From: Nitrospiraceae bacterium
Lineage (GTDB): Bacteria > Nitrospirota > Nitrospiria > Nitrospirales > Nitrospiraceae
NCBI GenBank assembly: GCA_019637075.1
Contig: JAHBWI010000002.1
Span: 62,001 to 126,000, forward strand
Reading direction: 5' to 3'
DNA: 64,000 nt
Shown: positions 54,458 to 63,557 of the stretch, piece after piece
Layout: every line of letters starts with the position of its first letter
How positions within the stretch are numbered: the first letter of the stretch is position 1
Made by a program: the position numbers and the translations under genes
The notes under the pieces: generated by a model
Seen by the model: the letters and a program-made list of their open reading frames with translations, nothing else
The model's database searches: none
What the model was told of the DNA's origin: nothing

Positions 54458-55471
54458 CTACCGGCCTCGAAGCCGATCGCGCATATCCCGCATCATGTCT
54501 TCCATGTCCCGTTCCGTACGCTCCCGTTCCCTGACCAAGCTGTCCAAATTGTATGGATGCACCGGTTCGCTCAGGGCGGGAGGCGCGACAACCGGAGGAG
54601 CGGGTGGCGTCACGGTGATAGCCGGAGGTGTTGCTGGCTTCGGCATGACGATAGGAGGGGCCGGCGGCGTCACAGCCGCTGATCCAGCCGGGGTAGGCCG
54701 CGTCGATGGACCAGGAGGAGGTAGGACCAGCACCGGCGTCGCCACCCCCTGGGTGTGAAGCCAACCCGCCGCCACCGAGGATTTGAGGGCAAAGCTGATG
54801 CTGGTGATCGGCATGCCGTCCGCCGCGACCCGCGCAATGGCCGTATTTACGCCGACCATGTGGCCCTCTCCATCCAGCAGCGGACCGCCCGAGTTGCCAC
54901 GATTCAGGCCGGTTTCCGTCTGGAACACGTCCTTCCCCTGCACGCCGTTGAAGTTTTCGAACTCTGCACTGATCACGCCGGTCGTCAAGGTCCAGAGGCC
55001 GCCCTGTTCTGGATGGCCGATGGCGACGACGTGATCACCGATGTGCGTGCCGTTCGATTCTCCGAGCGCCACCACCGGCAAATTGGCCGGCGGGTTGACG
55101 ATCTTCAGAACGGCAAGGTCCAACGCCGCGGAGTAACTCTTGACGGTCGCTGGCAGGCCTCGAGACAAATCGACCTTCGCCTCGCCCGTGACCCGTTCAG
55201 GCTTCAGGAAAACGGTAATCTTTGAATAGGGTTTTCCGGTCGCCTCTTCTACCACTACATGCGCATTGGTTAACACGAGACCATCGGCCTGGACGATCGA
55301 GCCGGTCCCCCCGCTCCCTTTGCGCCCCGCATCGGAATGCCCCATGACCATCACGACGGCAGGCGATGCTCGCTCGTAAATTTCCCTCGGCGAGAGTTCT
55401 CCCGCCACGACGCCGGTCGACATGAAGACGCTTACCACGGCAGAGAGCCACACAGTCCGGATGGTCAGCAT
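54458..55471 (-). CDS. Secreted trypsin-like serine protease (DegP/HtrA catalytic domain, no PDZ)
   Basis: GAGGAGG upstream sets the ATG at 55471, giving a signal peptide (MLTIRTVWLSAVVSVFMSTG). The S1C catalytic domain (~25-225) has His in LVLTNAHVVVEE, Asp in AALDLAVLKIV and Ser in NRGNSGGPLLDGEG. Instead of PDZ domains there is a Pro-rich stretch (~240-295, repeated PPAP/TPPA) and a charged helical tail (VRERERTERDMEDMMRDMRD). It should cleave or fold-check proteins in the periplasm. The tail may mediate oligomerisation or attachment. Confidence 0.85.
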   Translation of the reverse strand: MLTIRTVWLSAVVSVFMSTGVVAGELSPREIYERASPAVVMVMGHSDAGRKGSGGTGSIVQADGLVLTNAHVVVEEATGKPYSKITVFLKPERVTGEAKVDLSRGLPATVKSYSAALDLAVLKIVNPPANLPVVALGESNGTHIGDHVVAIGHPEQGGLWTLTTGVISAEFENFNGVQGKDVFQTETGLNRGNSGGPLLDGEGHMVGVNTAIARVAADGMPITSISFALKSSVAAGWLHTQGVATPVLVLPPPGPSTRPTPAGSAAVTPPAPPIVMPKPATPPAITVTPPAPPVVAPPALSEPVHPYNLDSLVRERERTERDMEDMMRDMRDRLRGR

Positions 55472-55632
55472 TGCATCCTCCTCAGATTGGTCCTGAGCAG
55501 CGGGGCGCACGATATGGGTGGACTAGCGTAGTCGAGAGGGCAATTCGAAGCAAGGCCTGGGGCTTCGGGTCGGCGGGACCGCAACGCAAGCCCGCCCGGC
55601 CTACCTGACCGAACGGGCTCACGGTACATTGA

Positions 55633-56751
55633 TCAATGGGTGCGATAAAACTCGGCAATCGTCTGGACGACATACTGCAATTGCTCGTCGGAGAGTTCGG
55701 CGTAAATCGGGAGGGACAATACTTCCTCCGCCGCGCGCTCCGACTGCGGAAACGATCCCTTTTGATGACCAAGATCCCGGTAGCAGTTCTGCAGGTGCAT
55801 CGGCACCGGATAGTACACCTCCGTCCCGACCCCCTTGTCCTTCAAGTAGGCGCGCAACTCATCCCGCTTCTGCACTCGAAGCGTGAATTGGTTGAACACG
55901 TGGAAGCTCGAGGCTTCGACGGTCGGCAACGTCACTCGCCCCTGCAGTTTGGCATCGGCAAACAACTTCTGATACCGCGCCGCGTTCTTGCGACGGCCTT
56001 CGGCCCAGTCGTCCAACCGCTTCAACTTCACCAAGAGAATCGCGGCCTGCAGCGCATCGAGCCGGCTGTTGATACCGATCGCCTCATGCACATAACGCAC
56101 GCGGCTTCCGTGCACCCGCAGCATCGCGATGGATTCGGCCACGGCCTTGTCGTTCGTCGTCACCATACCGCCGTCCCCGAACCCGCCCAGGTTCTTCGAC
56201 GGGAAGAAGCTGAAACAGGCCAGATCTCCTAACACTCCGGCGCGCTTTCCGCCCCGGCCCGCGCCGATCGCCTGGCAGGCATCCTCGATCACACCGATCT
56301 TGTGCCGCTTCGCGATTTGGTTGATGGCGTCCATGTCCGCACATTGCCCGAACAAGTGGACCGGAATGATGGCCTTGGTCTTGGACGTGATCGCGCGCTC
56401 AAGCAAGGCAGGGTCCATATTGAACGTGTCGGGGCGAATGTCGACGAAGACGGGCTTCGCGCCAAGACGGGAGATCGCGCCGGCCGTCGCAAAAAACGTG
56501 AACGGCACGGTCACGACTTCGTCGCCGGCCCTCACGCCCAACGCCATCAACGCCAGCAACAGGGCATCGCTGCCCGATGCCACGCCGATGCCGTGGCTGC
56601 TGCCGACGTACTTGGCAATCGCCTGTTCCAGCGCGGCCACGCGAGGGCCAAGGATGAACCCTTGATCGTCGCAGGTAGCTTCGATGGCCGCGAGGATCTC
56701 GCTTCGCATCGATTGGTATTGGGCCTTCAAATCAAGCAACGGAATGTTCAT
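55633..56751 (-). CDS. DegT/DnrJ/EryC1/StrS sugar aminotransferase
   Basis: This 372-residue PLP enzyme transfers an amino group to a keto-sugar nucleotide. It begins MNIPLLDLKAQYQSMRSEIL and shows GSDALLLALMALGVRAGDEV, VIEDACQAIGA and the lysine loop CFSFFPSKNLGGFGDGGMV (Schiff-base Lys near residue 186). The C-terminal FHVFNQFTLRV and YYPVPMHLQ segments are typical. It is the first enzyme of the minus-strand surface-polysaccharide region in this window, following the glycosyltransferase at 58030. Confidence 0.94.
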   Translation of the reverse strand: MNIPLLDLKAQYQSMRSEILAAIEATCDDQGFILGPRVAALEQAIAKYVGSSHGIGVASGSDALLLALMALGVRAGDEVVTVPFTFFATAGAISRLGAKPVFVDIRPDTFNMDPALLERAITSKTKAIIPVHLFGQCADMDAINQIAKRHKIGVIEDACQAIGAGRGGKRAGVLGDLACFSFFPSKNLGGFGDGGMVTTNDKAVAESIAMLRVHGSRVRYVHEAIGINSRLDALQAAILLVKLKRLDDWAEGRRKNAARYQKLFADAKLQGRVTLPTVEASSFHVFNQFTLRVQKRDELRAYLKDKGVGTEVYYPVPMHLQNCYRDLGHQKGSFPQSERAAEEVLSLPIYAELSDEQLQYVVQTIAEFYRTH

Positions 56752-56836
56752 GCGCGCTCCCTTGGTTCGATTGATCGTCTCGTGTTCACGTTATGCAGCG
56801 GATCGCGTCGGCTGCAGATCCGGGGAATACCTCGAT

Positions 56837-58030
56837 CTACGCCGCCCCCCGCAGATGGGACAGCCTGGGTACAGAGGGCCCTCGCTCGGAGATCAGTTCC
56901 TCGTATTCCCGTTCCTGACGGCGAACCATTTCATAAATATCGAAATCGGGTGAGAGACCATCACGTCCCCGAGCTCCCATGGAGGCCCGAATCTCGGGCG
57001 CGCTCAGCAGATACAGCACGCGTCGCGCGAGTCCGTCGAAATCATGGGGATCCAACAAGTAGCCGTTGTAGCCGTCGCGAATGATCTCCGCCGCCCCGTC
57101 CACCCTGGTGCCGACTACCGGAATTCCGCTCGCCAAGGCCTCGAGGTACACACGCGGCAGCCCTTCCCATAGCGACGTTAACACAAAGACATCCATGCAG
57201 CGTAGCAATTCCGGCACATCCCGTCGCCAGCCGAGCAACTTTACCGCATCGGTCAGGCCCAGTCGCGCCCTCTCCGACTCAAACGAACCCCGCAGTTCAC
57301 CGTCCCCGACATACAGAAACACGGCGTCCGGCCTAGCGCGGCGAACGGTCGCCGCCATCCTCAAAAAATCGAGCGGCGCCTTCTGCGGTTTCAAGGGTCC
57401 CACCATTCCAATGACCGACGTACCGGGCGCCAACCCAATTTCTTGTTTCTTGGCCGCCACGTCCACCGAAAGACTTCGCAATGCACGGAGATCCACTCCG
57501 CTGCGAATCACCCGGCATTGGTCCGCGCGAAACAGGTTGTAGTAAAGCCCCTGCTGCCGGTTGGCTTGCGAGACCGCAAAAAACCGATGCGTCGCCCGCG
57601 CGGCCATTCGCTCCGCCCCCAGCAACAACCAGCGCTGGAGGGCAGATTGGGCAGGCGTCACGCCGAAACCGTGAATCGAATGGATGACGATGGGCACACC
57701 GGCCATCTTCGCGGCCAGCCGACCGAGGATACCGGCTTTGGAACTGTGGGTATGGACGATCATCGGCTGGAGTCGTTCGAGCAGGCGGCGCAATGACTGC
57801 AAAGCCAGCACATCCGACACCGGATTGATGGGACGCACCATCGACGGCACCTGGTACCAATCGTCGCCGAGCAGCGTCTTGGCTTCCCCGTCAAGCAGGC
57901 CCGGCTCACCACTGATCAACATCGGCCGGAATCGCGATCGATCGAGATGCTCGACCGTGAAGAGCGTATTTTGTTGGGCCCCGCCGAGCTCGAGTTTCGT
58001 AATAATATGGCAGACGCCGGGTCTTGTCAC
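56837..58030 (-). CDS. Glycosyltransferase, GT4 family
   Basis: The start is taken as GTG 58030 (VTRPGVCHIITKLELGGAQQ), 17 bp after the stop of the flavoprotein gene, with GGAAAG upstream. The alternative at 58129 lies inside that gene. The ~397-residue GT-B enzyme has the GT4 acceptor loop LELGGAQQNTLF, HSIHGFGVTPAQ, IGMVGPLKPQKAPLDFL and the nucleotide-sugar-binding LTSLWEGLPRVYLEALASGI. It likely uses a UDP- or GDP-sugar to extend an undecaprenyl-linked glycan at the inner membrane. Sugar specificity is not predictable. Confidence 0.88.
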   Translation of the reverse strand: MTRPGVCHIITKLELGGAQQNTLFTVEHLDRSRFRPMLISGEPGLLDGEAKTLLGDDWYQVPSMVRPINPVSDVLALQSLRRLLERLQPMIVHTHSSKAGILGRLAAKMAGVPIVIHSIHGFGVTPAQSALQRWLLLGAERMAARATHRFFAVSQANRQQGLYYNLFRADQCRVIRSGVDLRALRSLSVDVAAKKQEIGLAPGTSVIGMVGPLKPQKAPLDFLRMAATVRRARPDAVFLYVGDGELRGSFESERARLGLTDAVKLLGWRRDVPELLRCMDVFVLTSLWEGLPRVYLEALASGIPVVGTRVDGAAEIIRDGYNGYLLDPHDFDGLARRVLYLLSAPEIRASMGARGRDGLSPDFDIYEMVRRQEREYEELISERGPSVPRLSHLRGAA

Positions 58031-58047
58031 GTAGGGATCTTTCCGCG

Positions 58048-59358
58048 TTACGCCGCCAACGCCGTTCGCAACTGCTCGGCCAGACGCCGCCCCTGGCCCA
58101 TGGCATCTTCCATCGAAGTGTGTTCCCACAACCCATAGCGTCCGATCGAGCTGATGCCGCGACGTTCCAATTCGGCCAGGATTTGCGAGACCGCGCTGCC
58201 GCGGCGCCGATCGAACAGGACATAGGCGTAGTAGATGTCCTTTACGTCGGACATCACCAATTCGTCACTGCGACGGAGCACGCCGGCATCCTCGAGCCCC
58301 TGCCGGACCCGCTCGATCAACTGCTGGCTGGAAATCTTCTCCGTCGGCTGATGAGACATTTCGACGTACATCGAGCTGCATCCTTGGCGCCCCATCGCCT
58401 TCGAGAAGTTCATCGGAAAGCCCGCCCGGTAAAAGGGATAGCGGTGTTCCGGGAAATAGATCCAATGCTTGTCCGACACCTGTTCGCGCGAGACGGCGAG
58501 ATTCACATTGTGTACGGACACCCAGCGGAGCTGAGCCGCCGCCTCACGGATGCCGGCGGGCAAGTCGACGCATCGCCGCACCAGTTCAGGCAGGGGGATG
58601 GTGGACACGAGCCGGTCGTACGACTCGATCCGTTCTCCTGCGGCATCCCGCAGGACCGCCCGGCGACGGGTCGTCTCGATCTGGACGAGGTCGGTGCCGC
58701 ACGCGACCGGCGCCACTCCCGGCAAAAACGCCTCCGGCAACACTCTGATACCGCCGGTGGCCGGATACAGAAACGACGGGTTGTAGCCGAACGCCTTGTC
58801 CTTGATGCCGAGCGCTCCATTCACGACGTCCTTCAGCTCCGGTTTCGGCACCAGCCACGAGACCCATTCGGAGGTCAATTCCTCCAGCGGCACCTGCCAC
58901 AGTTTTTCGTTGAACGGCACCATGAAATGCTTGGCAATGCCGTCCCCGAGACTATCCAGGATCCATTGTTTGAACGAAGGAGACTCCGGTGCCGGGCCGC
59001 GAGCCCCCTTCGTCAGAGTCGCGATGAAGCCCATCAAGCATTCGCGCACCACTTCAGGCGGCAGCCCGTGCGTGTTCACTTGAAAGGGATACTCCGTGTA
59101 CGTCTCGTGGGAATAAATGTAGGAGCGGCGGGCGTGCCGCTCGAGCCGGTTCGGCAACAGCGATTCGACCAACGCCTTGATGGCGGCTTGCCTGAAGTGC
59201 AGCAGATGCCCCGTATAGTCGAAGGTGAATCCGTCCTTCACATAGGAACGGCAGAGGCCTCCGACTTCTGATTCACGTTCGATGATCTTGTACGGTACGC
59301 CTCCCAAGTGATAGGCGGTACTCAGTCCGGCCAGTCCGGCCCCCACGATCAGAATCAT
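58048..59358 (-). CDS. FAD-dependent oxidoreductase (amine-oxidase/UDP-galactopyranose-mutase-like)
   Basis: The 436-residue flavoprotein begins MILIVGAGLAGLSTAYHLGG, the FAD-binding GxGxxG motif, and continues with GGLCRSYVKDGFTFDYTGHL, which resembles UDP-galactopyranose mutase and protoporphyrinogen-oxidase-like proteins of polysaccharide clusters. The C-terminal FAD motif is SSIGRYGLWEHTSMEDAMGQ. The start ATG overlaps the WecA-like stop (ATGA). By context it acts on a sugar nucleotide or lipid-linked sugar. The reaction cannot be stated. Confidence 0.85.
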   Translation of the reverse strand: MILIVGAGLAGLSTAYHLGGVPYKIIERESEVGGLCRSYVKDGFTFDYTGHLLHFRQAAIKALVESLLPNRLERHARRSYIYSHETYTEYPFQVNTHGLPPEVVRECLMGFIATLTKGARGPAPESPSFKQWILDSLGDGIAKHFMVPFNEKLWQVPLEELTSEWVSWLVPKPELKDVVNGALGIKDKAFGYNPSFLYPATGGIRVLPEAFLPGVAPVACGTDLVQIETTRRRAVLRDAAGERIESYDRLVSTIPLPELVRRCVDLPAGIREAAAQLRWVSVHNVNLAVSREQVSDKHWIYFPEHRYPFYRAGFPMNFSKAMGRQGCSSMYVEMSHQPTEKISSQQLIERVRQGLEDAGVLRRSDELVMSDVKDIYYAYVLFDRRRGSAVSQILAELERRGISSIGRYGLWEHTSMEDAMGQGRRLAEQLRTALAA

Positions 59359-60410
59359 ATGGCCCCTGACCTCCCTGCTTGCGTGCTGGGTTGCGGCGTT
59401 GTCGCGTTCGGCAAGCCGGCCGAGACGTTGACCCGAGTCAAGGCCACCGCCGCCACGCCAAGACCGAGCAGCGTCAGCCCGCTCAGCACGAGGGCCAAGT
59501 CTTGCGGCACGGACATGACTAAGAGCCCGATCCCCCCAAGGAGTGCTGCCCCCGCATAGCTGACCAGCACGACTTGCGGCACGGTCAAGCCCCAGTGTCG
59601 AAGCCGGATAGCCAGATGGTCAGGACTGCCGAGAAACACCGGGAGCCCTCGCAAGAACCGAATGTACATCACAAACAACGTGTCGAAGATCGGCATCCCG
59701 AGAATCAAGACGGGGGTGAGCAGCGAGACGGAATGTCCCTCGGTGTACTTCCCGATCATCGAGAGCGCGCCCAGCATCAACCCGATGAACATGGCGCCGG
59801 CATCGCCCATATAGATGGAGGCGGGACGCCAGTTGTATCGCAGAAATCCCAGCAGACTGCCGATCAAGGCCGCCAGCATAAAAGCAATCATGTTGTCGCC
59901 GTTCAACATCGCCACGACACAAAGAAACGCCGCACTGATCAGGCCGACTCCGGCAGACAACCCGTCCATGATGTCGAGCAGGTTGAAGGCATTGATGATG
60001 CCCACCATCCAAAACACCGTCAGCGCCAGGTCAAGCCAGTCCGGCAACGATGCGATCTCGATTCTGATCCCGCTCTTGATCAGGACGAACACCGCAAGCA
60101 ACTGCCCGGCCAATTTGGTGCCGGGGGACAGAACGCCAAAGTCGTCGATCAACCCCAGCATCACGATCAGCGTTCCACTCAACACGATGCCCAGGACGTC
60201 ATGCCTGAATTCGAACGTGAATGCCAAGCTCACCAGAAACGACAAGTAGATGGCTAATCCGCCGAGATAGGCCACCGGCTCGCCCTGATGCTTCAACCGA
60301 CCGTCCGGACGGTCGACGATGCCGAACTTCAACGCTGCCTGCCGCGCAAGCGGCACCCCATAGAGGGACAGCGCAAACGCCAGCAGAAATGTCAGTCCGA
60401 GCAAAATCAT
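59355..60410 (-). CDS. MraY/WecA-family undecaprenyl-phosphate sugar-1-phosphate transferase
   Basis: The ATG at 60410 (MILLGLTFLLAFALSLYGVP) is chosen over a frame open to 60485. The 351-residue protein has about ten to eleven helices. Conserved cytoplasmic motifs are VDRPDGRLKHQGEPVAYLGG, LGLIDDFGVLSPGTKL, NAFNLLDIMDGLSAGV and IYMGDAGAMFIG, containing the catalytic Asp residues of the family. The distal His motif is SPDHLAIRLRHWG. It should load the first sugar-phosphate onto undecaprenyl phosphate. Its stop is coupled (ATGA) to the flavoprotein. Confidence 0.92.
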   Translation of the reverse strand: MILLGLTFLLAFALSLYGVPLARQAALKFGIVDRPDGRLKHQGEPVAYLGGLAIYLSFLVSLAFTFEFRHDVLGIVLSGTLIVMLGLIDDFGVLSPGTKLAGQLLAVFVLIKSGIRIEIASLPDWLDLALTVFWMVGIINAFNLLDIMDGLSAGVGLISAAFLCVVAMLNGDNMIAFMLAALIGSLLGFLRYNWRPASIYMGDAGAMFIGLMLGALSMIGKYTEGHSVSLLTPVLILGMPIFDTLFVMYIRFLRGLPVFLGSPDHLAIRLRHWGLTVPQVVLVSYAGAALLGGIGLLVMSVPQDLALVLSGLTLLGLGVAAVALTRVNVSAGLPNATTPQPSTQAGRSGAI

Positions 60411-60417
60411 GGCTTCG

Positions 60418-61602
60418 TTATGGAATTCCGTGAGAAGGACGGTCGGCGGAACCCGACATTTCCCCCGCTGCCCCCACGCGGGCATACAGGGACTGCAGGT
60501 ACGCCCGATACTGATCCTCCGAATGGTGCTCCATCACACGTCGGCGCGCACGCTCTCCCATCATTCGGCACTGCTCGGGGGTGCGCAGGAGCGCCACGAC
60601 TGCATGGGCCAATTCGCCAGCCGAGCGTCGAATTCTTATGCCGGTCTCGTCATCAACCAGCTTCCACGTAAGCCCGACGTCGGTCGCCACCGTCGCCGCC
60701 CCAGAGGCCATTGCCTCCAACAGCCCCTGAGACGGGAAATTGTCCCGCTGCTGCAGCGACACGAAGATGCAGGCCCGACTGAGCGTCGGAGCCAGATCCT
60801 CTACAAACCCGGTCGTGACGATGGACCTGATCCCCAGTCGATCGACGGCAAGCTCCACCGATCCGCGGAGCGGCCCATCCCCGAACAAACCGAACCTTGC
60901 CTCCGGCATGGCCTGGTGAACGGCCGGTATCGCGTCCAGAAACAGCAGCGGATCCTTTTCTTCCACTAACCGGCCTGCGAACACCACCAGCGGCTGTTTG
61001 GTCGCTGCAGGACGAAAGCGGGTCACGTCCACAACGCTTCCCATCGAGCAGAGAATCCGATTCGGTGCCACACCGTCTCGGACCAACGACACTTTGATAT
61101 CTTCGGTCAATGCATCCACGGCATGGCTCCGTCCGATAGCGGCCCGAAACAGGGGCAAGGCGCGAGCCGAACCGACATGGCCGGCCAGATTGGGATCCGT
61201 CACCGAGATCACATACCGATGGCTGCGCCTCACGGACATCAACGGCCGGGCCACGTAGGCTCCGCCAAGGACGATATGGAACAGCCGGGGTGCCGCCAAC
61301 CCGTAACGCAGCAGCAGCCAAGCCGCCATCAACACATAGTCGAGCTTTCTGATCCAAAACTGCGCACGAGGTCCGATGGCTGCGAAGCGCTCGGCCACAC
61401 GACCGAACGGCTCCCCTAACCGCACCACTCGAGCCCCGCGTTCCGGTACCAATGCACCCGCTACCAGCTTAGCCCAAAGCCCCCGATTGATCACGAAAAC
61501 AGTGTCTTTTTCCTCCTCGGCCATATGGGCAAACAGACGCCCCAGGCGTCGCTCCGTGCCCCCAACTCCCGTATTGTTGATGAGGACTAGGACGCGCCGC
61601 AT
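60418..61602 (-). CDS. Glycosyltransferase, GT4 family
   Basis: The ATG at 61602 (MRRVLVLINNTGVGGTERRL) overlaps the amidotransferase stop at 61587 and is preferred to 61632. The ~394-residue GT-B enzyme shows the N-terminal NTGVGGTERRLGRLF loop and the C-terminal LVVFAGRLVEEKDPLLFLDA, RFGLFGDGPLR, FVEDLAPTLSRACIFVSLQQ and FPSQGLLEAMASGAATVATD. It likely adds a sugar to the lipid-linked repeat unit. Its stop lies 7 bp before the WecA-like start, so the two genes are closely coupled. Confidence 0.88.
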   Translation of the reverse strand: MRRVLVLINNTGVGGTERRLGRLFAHMAEEEKDTVFVINRGLWAKLVAGALVPERGARVVRLGEPFGRVAERFAAIGPRAQFWIRKLDYVLMAAWLLLRYGLAAPRLFHIVLGGAYVARPLMSVRRSHRYVISVTDPNLAGHVGSARALPLFRAAIGRSHAVDALTEDIKVSLVRDGVAPNRILCSMGSVVDVTRFRPAATKQPLVVFAGRLVEEKDPLLFLDAIPAVHQAMPEARFGLFGDGPLRGSVELAVDRLGIRSIVTTGFVEDLAPTLSRACIFVSLQQRDNFPSQGLLEAMASGAATVATDVGLTWKLVDDETGIRIRRSAGELAHAVVALLRTPEQCRMMGERARRRVMEHHSEDQYRAYLQSLYARVGAAGEMSGSADRPSHGIP

Positions 61603-63557
61603 GGCCGTTGATCCGCAAACTGACGACACCATAATTCCAAATTGAGCCAGCGCCAGAGCGTCGTACCGATCGAGGCATGTCCATCACGATGCGCCGACCA
61701 GGCGCGGCGGGCTCCGGCAATGTCCAGGTAACCTCTGGAGCCGGTACGGGAATCCTCCAGGCAGTCCGCCAACACCCGCCCCAATTCGCCACGAAACCAT
61801 TCGTCCTCCGGAGTCGCAAACCCCATCTTGTCCCTCCGCCACTGGATTGCGGGCGGCAACAGCCCCTCGAGCGATTCTCTCAGTAGGACCTTGGTCCAGC
61901 CGTCCCGCAACTTCCACCGCGTCTCGAGCCCCGACACCCACTCGACGAGTCGATGGTCCAAGAACGGCAACCGCGCCTCGACGCCGAACGCCATCGCGTT
62001 ACGATCCTCGGCACGCAACAAAGCCCGGAGCCCTTGCCGGAACAGCAATCGGCGTTGCAGTGAAGCCACCGCATCCGCCGCTTCCGGGTCCGGCGGCTCA
62101 GGGTTACCGTATTGCCTGGAAAACTCACGCCGCATCCAGCTTCGGCTCCCGCTCCCTGCGCAGCGAACGCCGTGCACGACATCTGGCGGAAACAGGGCGC
62201 GGCCGAAATTCCCGAGAGCTTGCGGAGGAACGCTGCCATGCAAGCGGCGATAGGCTTGCCCCTCGCGGAACAACCTCGCCCATTGGCCGGCACGCAGGAG
62301 ATCGGCGAAGTAGGCGCCGAAAAACCCATGGTAACCGCCAAGGAGTTCATCGGCCCCCTGCCCGTCGAGCACCACCTTCACCCCCGACTCGGACACGAGG
62401 CGCATCACCGCCCACTGGGCAAAGATGCTGGTAGAACCGAACGGCTCATCATGTTGCCAAACCAGATGCTCTACCACCGTGGCCAATTCTTTCGGGTCCG
62501 GGATCGTGTAATGGGCATCGAGGCCACGGGCCCGCACCAGTTCTTGGATATACCGCCGCTCGTCGAAATGTTCCTGGGCAAAACAAGCGGAAAAGGTCTT
62601 CTGCCGGGGATAGGAACCTCGAGGGAGAGCGGAAGCCGAGGCGCGGAGGAAATCCTGCGTCACGCACACGATCGCAGAGGAGTCCAATCCTCCGCTCAGA
62701 CAGCTTCCCACCGCCACATCACTGCGCAACCGGATCCGCACGGCATCCGACAACAGGACCCGAAACCTTTCCCGCACGGCGGCATCCGATTCATCAACCG
62801 TCTGTTGCCTGTCGATTGGAAGGCTCCAGTACTGTCCCTTTACCAACCGCCCGTCTTTGATGAGAAGATAGTGCGCCGGTTCGAGTTGCCGCACCTGTTC
62901 GACGAACGTCTCGTCCGTATAGTCCAACCGCCCGCCATCCAGATAGGCGTAGGCCAAGGGTTGATTGACCGTGATCGCCCCGACGGCGGGCAAGACCGCC
63001 TTCAACTCCGATGCGAAGGCCAGCCGTCCGTCCTTCCAAGCGTAATAGAAGGGTTTCTCTCCCATCCGGTCCCTGGCGCAGACAAGCTGCCGCAAGACAC
63101 CATCCCACAGGGCAAAAGCAAACATCCCATTGAGACGATCAAGGCAGGCCAATCCCCACTGGCGATAGGCAGCCAGCAACACTTCGGTATCCGATGCCGA
63201 CCGAAACGACCACCCCAATTCACGCAATTCCTGCCGCAGTTCGACGAAGTTGTAGATCTCGCCGTTATAGGTGATCCAATCACGCCCATCCGCGCTCGCC
63301 ATCGGTTGATGGCCCGCCTCGCTGAGATCGATGATCGCGAGCCGCCGGTGCGCCAGGCCAAGCGCAAACCGGCCGGTCATCGCCGACAGCTGTTCATGGC
63401 TGCTGGCTGTGACCGCCGCACCCCCGGCACCCGTCGCGAGGAGGGTATACCCCTCGCCGTCCGGCCCACGATGGGCCTGTAGCTCGGACATCGTCCCGAG
63501 GATGCGGGGGGCGATCGCGTCACCGGAAGGTACCAGCAGGCCCGCTATCGCGCACAT
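61587..63557 (-). CDS. asnB: Asparagine synthase-type amidotransferase (AsnB family)
   Basis: The 656-residue enzyme begins M-C-A-I-A-G, exposing catalytic Cys2 of the class II glutaminase, with AHRGPDGEGY and YNGEIYNFVELRQELR. The synthetase domain has the ATP PP-loop SCLSGGLDSSAIVCV and DGQGADELLGGYHGFF. In polysaccharide clusters this family often amidates sugar carboxylates such as uronic acids, rather than making free asparagine, so the symbol denotes family only. It overlaps the upstream glycosyltransferase by ~13 bp and the downstream one by ~16 bp. Confidence 0.9.
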   Translation of the reverse strand: MCAIAGLLVPSGDAIAPRILGTMSELQAHRGPDGEGYTLLATGAGGAAVTASSHEQLSAMTGRFALGLAHRRLAIIDLSEAGHQPMASADGRDWITYNGEIYNFVELRQELRELGWSFRSASDTEVLLAAYRQWGLACLDRLNGMFAFALWDGVLRQLVCARDRMGEKPFYYAWKDGRLAFASELKAVLPAVGAITVNQPLAYAYLDGGRLDYTDETFVEQVRQLEPAHYLLIKDGRLVKGQYWSLPIDRQQTVDESDAAVRERFRVLLSDAVRIRLRSDVAVGSCLSGGLDSSAIVCVTQDFLRASASALPRGSYPRQKTFSACFAQEHFDERRYIQELVRARGLDAHYTIPDPKELATVVEHLVWQHDEPFGSTSIFAQWAVMRLVSESGVKVVLDGQGADELLGGYHGFFGAYFADLLRAGQWARLFREGQAYRRLHGSVPPQALGNFGRALFPPDVVHGVRCAGSGSRSWMRREFSRQYGNPEPPDPEAADAVASLQRRLLFRQGLRALLRAEDRNAMAFGVEARLPFLDHRLVEWVSGLETRWKLRDGWTKVLLRESLEGLLPPAIQWRRDKMGFATPEDEWFRGELGRVLADCLEDSRTGSRGYLDIAGARRAWSAHRDGHASIGTTLWRWLNLELWCRQFADQRPCGAS

